In this document: positions 1 to 5,262 of the stretch, piece by piece | Numbering within the stretch: the first letter of the stretch is position 1 | How the letters are laid out: each line of letters begins with the position of its first letter | Assembly (NCBI GenBank): GCA_016212845.1 | Contig: JACRDR010000105.1 | Coordinates: forward strand, 1 to 5,262 | Origin: Elusimicrobiota bacterium | GTDB lineage: Bacteria; Elusimicrobiota; Elusimicrobia; UBA1565; JACRDR01 | Direction: 5' to 3' | DNA length: 5,262 bases | Program-made: the position numbers and the translations under genes | The notes under the pieces: model-generated | The model's database searches: none | Told to the model about the DNA's origin: nothing | The model's input: only the letters and a program-made list of their open reading frames with translations

Positions 1-756
1 GGCGACCTGACTTTGCCCGCCGCCGAGGGCGGACGCATACAGACGCCGTCGCAGGCCGCCGTGGACGTGCCGCCGGGAGCTCTCGACCAGGACACGGAGA
101 TCACGCTGGCGCGCGGACGTGATTTGTTCAAGTCCGACCGCGCGGCCGCGCTCGACCGCGATAGGCTCGGCGCGGGCGGAGAGGCGATCAGCTTCGGCCC
201 CGAGGGAACGCAGTTCTCCCGGCCCGTGACCATCGAGCTGCCCTACGACCCGGCGTTGGTGCCGCCCGGCTCGATCGCCAATCTGGCCGTCCACTACTAC
301 GACCCGTCCGCCAAGACCTGGACGGCCTTGGCCAGCCGCGTGGACCCCGCGCGCCACGTCGTCTCGGCGCAGACCACGCACTTCTCGCTGTACCAGCCGC
401 TCGGCCGCGGCATCGGCCCGATGGCCGCCGACGCGAGCTTCGGCTTCAAGGCCGCCTACGTCTTCCCGAACCCCGTTCGCGGCGTGAGTTCCGTCACGAT
501 CCGCGTCCAGCCCGGGCAGGCGGACAGCGTCGAGGTGCGCGTCTACGACTTGAGCGGCCGCAAGATCTATTCGTCGTCCAATTTCACGAACCAGGGCGCG
601 CTCGACGACGGCAACGGCTTGGGCGCGCAGTTCACTTACGATCACGTCTGGGATATCTCCGGCGTGGGCTCGGGCGTGTATCAGTACGTCATCACCGCGA
701 AGAAGTCCGGCCAGGCTGACATACACAAGACCGGAAAACTGGGGGTGATCAAGTAA
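1..756 (+). CDS. C-terminal part of a large secreted/surface protein with ZU5-like and FlgD-like (T9SS-type) C-terminal domains; 5' end outside window
   Basis: The frame is open from base 1 to the TAA at 754-756, so 251 C-terminal residues are visible and the true start lies upstream; the TTG at 13 is only an internal codon. Residues about 5-135 resemble a ZU5 domain: an opening GGRIQTPS, then VDVPPGALDQDTEITL, and a closing TTHFSLYQ strand. Residues about 150-251 form a FlgD/T9SS-type Ig-like module: AYVFPNPVRG, VEVRVYDLSGRKIYS, a W-D-G-like YDHVWDISGVGSGVYQYVI, and a final GKLGVIK. In Bacteroidota such modules direct proteins to type IX secretion; outside that group they are common C-terminal domains of exported proteins, so export is inferred. 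No catalytic motif is visible. The stop codon is 5 bases from the ATG of the next gene (762-764), which indicates an operon with the PorV-like barrel. Confidence 0.85.
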   Translation, partial: GDLTLPAAEGGRIQTPSQAAVDVPPGALDQDTEITLARGRDLFKSDRAAALDRDRLGAGGEAISFGPEGTQFSRPVTIELPYDPALVPPGSIANLAVHYYDPSAKTWTALASRVDPARHVVSAQTTHFSLYQPLGRGIGPMAADASFGFKAAYVFPNPVRGVSSVTIRVQPGQADSVEVRVYDLSGRKIYSSSNFTNQGALDDGNGLGAQFTYDHVWDISGVGSGVYQYVITAKKSGQADIHKTGKLGVIK

Positions 757-764
757 GTGCCATG
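741..764 (+). promoter_or_regulatory. Translation initiation region of the PorV-like gene, cut by the intron at its start codon
   Basis: GGGGGTGATC (741-750) lies inside the end of the upstream gene and closely matches the complement of the 16S rRNA tail, though it ends 11 bases before the ATG at 762-764, slightly far for a canonical ribosome site. Upstream stop TAA (754-756), GTGCC, then ATG make a tight operon junction. In DNA this ATG reads into the intron. In spliced RNA it reads ATG AAG ACG ATC, the start of the barrel's signal peptide. CCATG (760-764) is also the proposed IBS1 target of the intron. Confidence 0.6.
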
Positions 765-1073
765 AGTAACACTCGACTCGCCTTACTGGTTGAAACGTAC
801 CAGCCGCGGCAAAACCTGATCAGCCGCGTAGCGAGGGGCCGTCTTGCCTGGGGAAACCTGGGCGGGATAAGCGGCCCGACAAACCGTCTGTCAAAGGGCG
901 GGACGCGAACCGACGGGCCGTACTACAAAGGAATCCAATTGGAGCCTCGTAAACCCCAAACTGAGGAAGGCGACCCGCTATTTGATCGGGGAAGCCATCA
1001 GTCGCCGCTCATCGGATCAGGGCAGGGCGGAGACTTCCTCCGGGGTCCACGGAGCGGCACGCCGGGACAGGAA

Positions 1074-1102
1074 GTCGAGGAACATGGGAGACCCTCCTCG
1101 GC
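1074..1102 (+). ncRNA. EBS1 stem-loop of intron domain I
   Basis: GTCGAGG (1074-1080) pairs with CCTCGGC (1096-1102), seven pairs including one G-U, and closes a 15-base loop AACATGGGAGACCCT. CATGG (1083-1087) in the loop is the exact reverse complement of CCATG (760-764), the proposed end of exon 1. EBS1 presented in a terminal loop about 320 bases into the intron is the usual arrangement. If the cut is between T763 and G764, C1083 would pair with the first base of exon 2 (G2712) as the delta or EBS3 contact; otherwise it pairs with the G of ATG. Confidence 0.6.
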
Positions 1103-1181
1103 CTACTCCGAAGTTCGGAGCGGACGAGAGCGGCCCTATAAGGCCATGCCGAAAGGGGCTGTCTGCCGAGAGGGAGTCGGA

Positions 1182-1241
1182 CGAGGCCATAGTAGCGTCG
1201 ATCGTCGAGACAGCATAACTCGACGGGAGCGAAGGGCCTCG
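1182..1241 (+). ncRNA. Intron domain III hairpin
   Basis: CGAGGCC (1182-1188) pairs with GGCCTCG (1235-1241), and an inner stem GTCGAG (1204-1209) pairs with CTCGAC (1219-1224) around the loop ACAGCATAA. The flanking purine-rich strand GGGAGCGAAGG and the CCATAGTAG stretch resemble group II domain III. It lies directly ahead of domain IV, as expected. Domain III acts as a catalytic effector that speeds splicing. Confidence 0.65.
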
Positions 1242-1268
1242 ACTTTGGCGGCGCTGAACTTGAAGCCA

Positions 1269-1300
1269 GGGATAGGGGATTGGCGATGAGCCTATCAACC
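1269..1300 (+). promoter_or_regulatory. DIVa-like hairpin holding the maturase ribosome site and start codon
   Basis: GATAGG (1271-1276) pairs with CCTATC (1291-1296), extended by GG (1269-1270) with CC (1299-1300) across an AA bulge. The 14-base loop contains the ATG at 1286-1288, and the purine run AGGGATAGGGG that would serve as the ribosome site lies in the 5' strand. In the Lactococcus LtrB intron, a domain IVa hairpin at the same place is the high-affinity maturase binding site, and its occupation represses maturase translation. The same role here is inference from position and shape. Confidence 0.6.
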
Positions 1301-2590
1301 TCGAGTCGCATCCAGGAGCTTCAACGTAAGCTCTACCGCAAGAGCAAGGCTGAACCGGACTATCGGTTCTACACGCTGTGGGACAAGGCGTGCCGGAAGG
1401 ACGTGCTGGAGGAGGCGTGGCGGCGGGTGAAGGCCAACAAAGGCGCCAGCGGGATCGACGGGAAGACCATCGCGGCCGTGGAAACGGCCGGAGTGGAGAA
1501 ATTCCTGTCGGAACTGGAAGGCGATATGGTGGCCGGAACTTACCGGCCGATGCCCGTGCGAAGGGTTTGGATACCCAAGGCGAGCGGCGGGAAACGTCCG
1601 CTGGGAATACCGGCGGTGCGCGACCGCGTGGCGCAGATGGCGGTGAAGATGGTCATTGAACCCATCTTCGAAGCCGACTTCCGCGCTTGCTCGCACGGAT
1701 TCAGGCCCAAGCGCGGGCCCCACGACGCCGTGCAGGAAGTCGCCAAGTACTTGACCTGGGGATGTGTGAACGTGGTCGATGCCGACATTCGGGACTTCTT
1801 CGGACAAATACCTCACGACAAGCTGATGAGAGTCGTCGCGCGCCGGATCGCGGACGGTCGCGTCATGCGCGTTCTCAAGGCGTGGTTGTCGTGCGGGATC
1901 ATGGAAGAAGGCCGGGTGCGGGCGCAGACCATCGGCACGCCTCAAGGCGGCGTCATCTCGCCGCTTCTGGCTAATGCTTACCTCAACGAGCTGGACGTGC
2001 ATTGGGAAAAGGCAGGGTACGCGGACAGGTGGGGCGGGAACGCTCACTTGGTCCGTTACGCGGACGATCTGGTGATATTGACGAATGGAAACGCCGCCAA
2101 GCCGCTCGATACTTTGCGCGAACGGCTGAGCGGGCTCGGGTTGGAACTCCATCCGGACAAGACGCGCCTGGTCAACGCGGATGAAGGGTCGTTCGACTTC
2201 CTCGGGTTCAACTTCCGCAAGGTGTGGAACCGTCGGAGGACGAAACGATTCACCCTGTTCATCCCGTCGCGGAAGGCCGAGGCGAGCATTCGGGACAGGG
2301 TTCGGGTGCTGACGCGATACGAACGCACGGTGAAATTGGAGCAGGTGATTCAGGACATCAACCCGGTCGTTCGGGGCTGGGTCAACTACTTCAAGATCGG
2401 CAATTCCTCTGAATCGTTCCACGGCATCCGCGACTACGTCGTGAAGAAGACGATGCGTTATCTGCGCCGCAAGCAACTTAGGAGAGGCTTTGGTTGGAAG
2501 ACGCTCGATAGCGACCTGTTGTACGGACGCTACGGGCTGTTCAACGGCTACAAAGTCGCCTGGGCTGTCGGCGGAGGCCGGTCATGCTGA
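1286..2590 (+). CDS. ltrA: Group II intron-encoded reverse transcriptase/maturase (no HNH endonuclease)
   Basis: This intron-encoded protein binds its own intron RNA, helps it fold and splice, and reverse-transcribes it during mobility. From the ATG at 1286 it is 434 residues. In order: RT0 region KANKGASGIDG (about 49-59), RT1-RT2 with WIPKASGGKRPLGIPAVRDRV (about 95-115) and SHGFRPKRGPHDA (about 136-148), RT3 with VVDADIRDFFGQIPHDKL and the metal-binding Asp at about 167, RT4 TPQGGVISPLLAN, RT5 YADD at 258-261, RT6 LGLELHPDKTRLV, RT7 FDFLGFNFR, then maturase domain X with NPVVRGWVNYFKIGNS and the RYGLFNGYKVAW tail. All catalytic residues are present and there is no frameshift, so it should be active. 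No C-terminal HNH domain follows, as in several bacterial lineages that prime from nascent strands. ATG 1286 is preferred over TTG 1280 because AGGGG sits 7 bases upstream and the codon lies in the DIVa-like loop. The stop is 26 bases before domain V. Confidence 0.95.
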   Translation: MSLSTSSRIQELQRKLYRKSKAEPDYRFYTLWDKACRKDVLEEAWRRVKANKGASGIDGKTIAAVETAGVEKFLSELEGDMVAGTYRPMPVRRVWIPKASGGKRPLGIPAVRDRVAQMAVKMVIEPIFEADFRACSHGFRPKRGPHDAVQEVAKYLTWGCVNVVDADIRDFFGQIPHDKLMRVVARRIADGRVMRVLKAWLSCGIMEEGRVRAQTIGTPQGGVISPLLANAYLNELDVHWEKAGYADRWGGNAHLVRYADDLVILTNGNAAKPLDTLRERLSGLGLELHPDKTRLVNADEGSFDFLGFNFRKVWNRRRTKRFTLFIPSRKAEASIRDRVRVLTRYERTVKLEQVIQDINPVVRGWVNYFKIGNSSESFHGIRDYVVKKTMRYLRRKQLRRGFGWKTLDSDLLYGRYGLFNGYKVAWAVGGGRSC

Positions 2591-2616
2591 AGAGCTTGCG
2601 GCGAATCGCCATCGGA

Positions 2617-2649
2617 GAGCCGTGTGAAGGAAAACTTCACGCACGGTTC
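2617..2649 (+). ncRNA. Group II intron domain V (catalytic core)
   Basis: The 33-base hairpin starts GAGCCGT and ends ACGGTTC, matching the highly conserved domain V. The lower helix GAGCCGT/ACGGTTC includes the AGC catalytic triad at 2618-2620. A two-base GC bulge (2641-2642) follows the upper helix GTGAAG/CTTCAC, capped by a GAAAA loop. Domain V coordinates the catalytic metal ions. All conserved elements are intact, arguing for a splicing-competent ribozyme. Confidence 0.93.
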
Positions 2650-2652
2650 GAT

Positions 2653-2708
2653 GAGGGGGCCGTGGAAACGCGCGGGAATAAATCCCGAAGCGCGCCACGG
2701 CCCTACTC
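2653..2708 (+). ncRNA. Group II intron domain VI with bulged branch-point A2705
   Basis: GAG (2653-2655) pairs with CTC (2706-2708); G2656-G2665 pairs with 2695-2704; CGCGC (2669-2673) pairs with GCGCG (2690-2694); GGGA (2674-2677) pairs with TCCC (2683-2686) around an ATAAA loop. Along the basal helix only A2705 is unpaired, the expected lariat branch point. It is separated from domain V by three bases, and the 3' splice site is expected at about 2711/2712. Confidence 0.9.
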
Positions 2709-2711
2709 TGC

Positions 2712-3612
2712 GAAGACGATCATCATCGCCGCCTTGCTGGCCTGCGCCGCGACGGCGAACGCCGCCGAGACGGCGTCTTTCCTCAACATCGGCGTGGGCG
2801 GCCGGGCGCTGGGCATGGGCGGCGCCTATACCGCGCTGGCCGACGACGCCAACGCGCTGTACTGGAACCCCGCGGGGCTCTCCGCGCTGGACAAGCGCGA
2901 GGTCACCGTCAGCCACGCCGAGCTCGCGCAAAGCGCGAAGCTGGATTTCGCGGCCTACGCCCACCCGACGCCGCAGGGAACCTTCGCCGCGGGCGTCACC
3001 TACTTGAGCCAGACCGCCCTCGAAGGCCGCGACGCGACCGGGCACCCCACCGGGAACTTCCAAGCCTCGGACGCGGCCGTGAGCTTCGGCTTCGGCCGCA
3101 AGACCGATCTCGTCGACGCGGGCGCGAGCATCAAGTATCTGCGCAGCCATATCGGCCCGGCCGAGGCCCAGACCTTCGCCGTGGACGCGGGCGCGCGGCG
3201 CGGCTTCGACGGCTTCGGTTCCGGACGGGTCCTCGTCGGCGCGGCCGTGCGCAACGCCGGTCCCGGCATGAAGTACGACGTCCAGCGCAACGACCTGCCG
3301 CTGCGCCTCGTCCTCGGCGCGGCCTATAAGTTCGCGGGCGGCCACGCGATCGCGGCCGAGTTCACGAACGGCCCGCGCGGCGCGGGCACGGACGCGGGCT
3401 TCGGCGGCGAGTACCAGGCGGTCAAGGACGTGTTCCTGCGCGCGGGCTACACGACGCAAAGCGCCATCGCCGGGGGCTCGAGCTTCGACGCGGCGCACGG
3501 CTTGACCCTCGGTCTGGGCCTGCGCCGCGAGCGCTGGAGCCTGGACTACGCCGCCGTGCCCATGGGCGAGCTGGGCTCGACCCACCGCTTCACCCTCGCC
3601 GCGCGCTTTTAG
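2712..3612 (+). CDS. PorV/PorQ-family outer-membrane beta-barrel protein (exon 2; start codon lies at 762-764 across the intron)
   Basis: The spliced gene would use ATG at 762-764 joined to AAG at 2713 and encode 300 residues. The first 18, MKTIIIAALLACAATANA, are a typical signal peptide with cleavage before AE. The mature protein opens with FLNIGVGGRALGMGGAYTAL and ADDANALYWNPAGLS, the signature of the PorV/PorQ (UPF0164-like) barrels. Alternating beta-strand sequence follows, ending in LAARF with the terminal aromatic typical of outer-membrane barrels. PorV in Bacteroidota is the type IX secretion shuttle; in other phyla the role of these barrels is largely unknown. Being second in an operon behind a protein with a T9SS-like C-terminal domain suggests partnership in surface export, which is inference. 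The nearest upstream in-frame ATG in the DNA (2584) lies in the intron and would add 42 codons of ribozyme sequence ahead of the signal peptide, so it is not the native start. LLAC is a poor lipobox; lipoprotein processing is unlikely. Confidence 0.88.
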
Positions 3613-3620
3613 ACCCGCCG

Positions 3621-5262
3621 TCAGGAAGCGCAGGCCGCGGCGCCCGACGGCGCCGGATCGGCGGAGTGGCGATGCCACAACTCCAGCATCAACAGCGCCC
3701 ACAGCCGGTAGCCGTGGTCGCGCCGGCCGGACTGGTGCTCGTCCCACAGTCCGTTCAGGCCTTTGGGCGTGAAGTAGCCGCGCTCGAGCGCCTCGCGCGA
3801 CAGGACGTGCTCCGCCCAGTAGTCCTTCAGCGGGCCGCGGAACCAGGCCCCCAGCGGGATGCCGAAGCCCATCTTCGGCCGCGTCAGGATCGGCGCGGGC
3901 AGGAGATCCTTGAAGGCTTCCTTGAATATCCACTTGTGGCCGCGCAGGCCCTTCAGCTTCCAGTCCCCCGGCATGCGGTAGGCCAGCTCCACGAACTCGT
4001 GATCCAGCAGCGGCGAGCGGCCCTCCAGCGAGCAGGCCATCGACGCGATGTCCACCTTCGTCATCAGGCACTCCGGGAGATAGGTCTTGAAGTCCACGTA
4101 CAGCATGCGGTTGACGAAATCCTGGCCCTCGCAGGCCTGAAACGCGCGCGCCATGTAGTCCTTCGCCGAGCCCATGTCGGCGCCCAGCGCCTTCACGAAC
4201 TCCGGCGCGTACAGCGAGGGCTTGTCGTCCTCGGCGAAGTATCCGATCATCTTGAGATGGCGGCCGGGCAGGTCGTTGAGCAAAGCCGAGCGCAGGAAGC
4301 GCTTGGCGCGCCACACCGCGCCGAACGGCGCGTTGTACTCGGGCAGGAGCTCCGTGCCGGCCTTCAGCGCGGCCAGCGCCGGACCGGGCAGCGCGTCGGT
4401 CACGCGCGCGGCCTTCATCGCGAAGTAGCGCAGGTAGCCCGCGAAGTTCTCGTCGCCGCCGTCGCCGTTCAGCGCGACGGTGCCGAATTTGCGCGTCTCG
4501 CGCGAGACGGAGTAGGTCGGCAGGGCCGACGCGTCGGCGTACGGCTCGCCGTAGTGCCACGCCAGCTTCGGCAGGATGTCCGCCATCTCCGGCTTGACGA
4601 CGAACTCGGCGTGGTCCGTCTTGTACTTGTCGGCGACCATCCTCGCGTAATGCGTCTCGCTGAAGCTCTGCTCCTCGAAGCCGATCGAGAAGGTCTTCAC
4701 CGGCTTCGAGGAGAGGCCGCTCATCAGCGCCACGATGATCGACGAGTCCACCCCGCCCGACAAAAAAGCCCCGAGCGGCACGTCGGAGATCATGCGCAGC
4801 TTCACCGATTCCGTCAATTTATTTCTAAGAAGAAGCTTCGCTTCCTCGACGTCGCCGGTGACCGGTTTTTGACCGACGGGCAGGTCCCAATACCGTTCGA
4901 TCGTCGTTTTGCCGTTCTCCCAGACGAGGGTGTGGCCGGGCGGGAGCTTTTTGGCGGCCTTGTACGCCGTTTTCGGCGACGGGATGTATTGAAGCGACAG
5001 GTACATGTCGATCGCGGCCGGATCGGCGTCGCGCGGCAGGCTCGGGTCCAGCGCGAACAGGCAGCGCAGCTCCGAGGCGAAGAGCAAGGTCCCGTCCGGG
5101 CGCTCGGCGTAGACGAGCGGCTTCTTGCCGATGCGGTCGCGCGCGATGAACAGGCGGCGCTTCTTCTTATCCCAGATCGCGAGCGCGAACATCCCGCGCA
5201 GCTTCGTCACGCAGGCCGGGCCCATCTCCTGGTACAGGGCCAGGATCGCCTCGGTGTCCGAC
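3621..5262 (-). CDS. asnB: Asparagine synthetase (glutamine-hydrolysing), N-terminus outside window
   Basis: This cytoplasmic enzyme adenylates aspartate with ATP and amidates it with ammonia from glutamine. The visible 546 residues begin SDTEAILALYQEMG, so the frame continues past the ATG at 5225. Roughly the first 100 residues, including the Cys2 nucleophile of the glutaminase domain, are off the edge. The glutaminase domain ends with LRGMFALAIWDKKKRRLFIARD and a SELRCLF stretch. The synthetase domain has the ATP pyrophosphatase loop LSGGVDSS (SGGVDSS at 4740-4760), NGDGGDENFAGY (usually GDGGDELFAGY), and MTKVDIASMACSLEGRSPLLD. The late RPKMGFGIPLGAWFRGPL block is typical of AsnB homologues found in polysaccharide and exosortase loci, so the real acceptor may be a sugar or surface-polymer precursor rather than free aspartate. 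The stop TGA is at 3621-3623. The gene converges on the barrel gene with only 8 bases between stops. Confidence 0.93.
   Translation of the reverse strand, partial: SDTEAILALYQEMGPACVTKLRGMFALAIWDKKKRRLFIARDRIGKKPLVYAERPDGTLLFASELRCLFALDPSLPRDADPAAIDMYLSLQYIPSPKTAYKAAKKLPPGHTLVWENGKTTIERYWDLPVGQKPVTGDVEEAKLLLRNKLTESVKLRMISDVPLGAFLSGGVDSSIIVALMSGLSSKPVKTFSIGFEEQSFSETHYARMVADKYKTDHAEFVVKPEMADILPKLAWHYGEPYADASALPTYSVSRETRKFGTVALNGDGGDENFAGYLRYFAMKAARVTDALPGPALAALKAGTELLPEYNAPFGAVWRAKRFLRSALLNDLPGRHLKMIGYFAEDDKPSLYAPEFVKALGADMGSAKDYMARAFQACEGQDFVNRMLYVDFKTYLPECLMTKVDIASMACSLEGRSPLLDHEFVELAYRMPGDWKLKGLRGHKWIFKEAFKDLLPAPILTRPKMGFGIPLGAWFRGPLKDYWAEHVLSREALERGYFTPKGLNGLWDEHQSGRRDHGYRLWALLMLELWHRHSADPAPSGAAACAS

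Larger units (their letters stand above)
764..1285 (+). ncRNA. Group II intron ribozyme 5' half (domains I to III and start of domain IV)
   Basis: This stretch of more than 500 bases holds no credible protein gene and is the catalytic scaffold of the intron. Visible elements are an early hairpin CTGGT/ACCAG (786-803), the EBS1 stem-loop at 1074-1102, a possible domain II helix GTCTG/CGGAC (1161-1165 with 1178-1182), domain III at about 1182-1241, and the 5' strand of the domain IV basal stem, TGGCG (1246-1250), which can pair with CGCCA (2607-2611) just ahead of domain V. A second small hairpin CGGAG/CTCCG (1028-1042) presents ACTTC; its ACTT could be EBS2 pairing with AAGT (751-754), but four pairs is weak support. 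Domain I was not folded completely. Confidence 0.75.
764..2711 (+). mobile_element. Group II intron (retroelement) inserted in the start codon of the PorV-like gene
   Basis: This is a self-splicing ribozyme and retroelement about 1.95 kb long that carries its own maturase. It has a structured 5' half with an EBS1 loop and domain III, a reverse transcriptase ORF in domain IV, and domains V and VI in correct order and spacing. The 3' end is set by the bulged A2705: 7 bases counted inclusively gives C2711, a pyrimidine as expected, although the usual AY end is here GC. The 5' end is less certain. Starting at G764 gives GAGUA, a poor match to the GUGYG consensus. It is preferred because removing 764-2711 restores ATG plus a perfect signal peptide and because the preceding CCAT(G) pairs with EBS1. 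Boundaries 765-2712 give the same spliced product. GTGCC at 757 fits the consensus better but leaves the barrel without a start codon. The element looks less GC-rich than its flanks. The structural subclass was not determined. Confidence 0.88.

Noticed and set aside
757..761. GTGCC as the 5' end of the intron (close to GUGYG)
   Set aside because: Splicing here with any plausible 3' end leaves the barrel with no start codon (in one frame a TGA or TAA precedes), and the exon end AAGTAA does not pair with the EBS1 loop. Not fully excluded.
1280..1282. TTG as the maturase start
   Set aside because: ATG at 1286 has AGGGG at better spacing and lies in the DIVa-like loop; TTG would add only two residues.
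762..1289. The 175-residue translation as a genuine functional protein
   Set aside because: The sequence is low-complexity and is explained by ribozyme helices. It is kept only as a possible leader or coupling frame, not as a gene.
1295..2476. Minus-strand open frame of 393 codons opposite the reverse transcriptase
   Set aside because: It is the shadow of a clearly conserved reverse transcriptase on the plus strand, with no domain or ribosome site of its own.
2584..2586. ATG 2584 as the native start of the barrel protein
   Set aside because: It places 42 codons of domain V and VI sequence before the signal peptide; it may be used on unspliced RNA but is not ancestral.
2480..2590. HNH endonuclease domain at the maturase C-terminus
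   Set aside because: The protein ends shortly after domain X with no Cys-pair or HNH motif and no room before domain V.
2548..4560. Long minus-strand open frame of 670 codons
   Set aside because: It is antisense to the barrel gene and in another frame across asnB, is Arg/Ala/Gly-rich, and has no recognisable domain; GC-rich DNA produces such shadows.
1..5262. CRISPR array, tRNA or rRNA gene, integron attC site
   Set aside because: No regularly spaced direct repeats, tRNA cloverleaf or attC-like imperfect palindrome next to the intron was seen.

Overview
The window is GC-rich DNA from a Gram-negative bacterium that makes surface proteins. It carries three protein-coding host regions and one mobile retroelement. 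A PorV/PorQ-type outer-membrane barrel gene lies directly behind a gene for a secreted protein with a FlgD-like/T9SS-like C-terminal domain. That pairing, with this base composition, would fit Elusimicrobiota or a related phylum with many such proteins. The assignment is inference from gene content only.

Layout: (1) Positions 1-756, + strand, hold the 3' end of a large secreted protein (ZU5-like domain, then a C-terminal Ig-like domain). (2) A complete-looking group II intron, best bounded at about 764-2711, follows. It contains a 5' ribozyme half with a recognisable EBS1 stem-loop and domain III, a DIVa-like hairpin holding the maturase start codon, a reverse transcriptase/maturase without an HNH endonuclease (1286-2590), and clear domains V (2617-2649) and VI (2653-2708) with a single bulged branch-point A at 2705. 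(3) The body of a PorV/PorQ-family barrel gene runs to 3612. (4) A convergent glutamine-hydrolysing asparagine synthetase gene (3621 to beyond 5262, minus strand) has its N-terminus off the right edge.

The main result is where the intron sits. After removal of about 764-2711, the upstream stop codon TAA (754-756) is followed by GTGCC and then ATG AAG ACG ATC, which starts a textbook signal peptide (MKTIIIAALLACAATANA) fused in frame to the barrel. The intron therefore appears to split the start codon (AT|G, or just after ATG) of the second gene of a two-gene operon. The EBS1 loop can pair with the CCATG of the exon, so the start codon itself forms part of the intron's target site.

On unspliced RNA the three reading frames are chained by overlaps. 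The host ATG opens a 175-codon frame across the ribozyme that ends in ATGA with the maturase start. The maturase stop overlaps another ATG whose frame is open through domains V and VI into the barrel gene. Barrel export should therefore depend on splicing, and the overlapping frames could link translation of host and intron genes.
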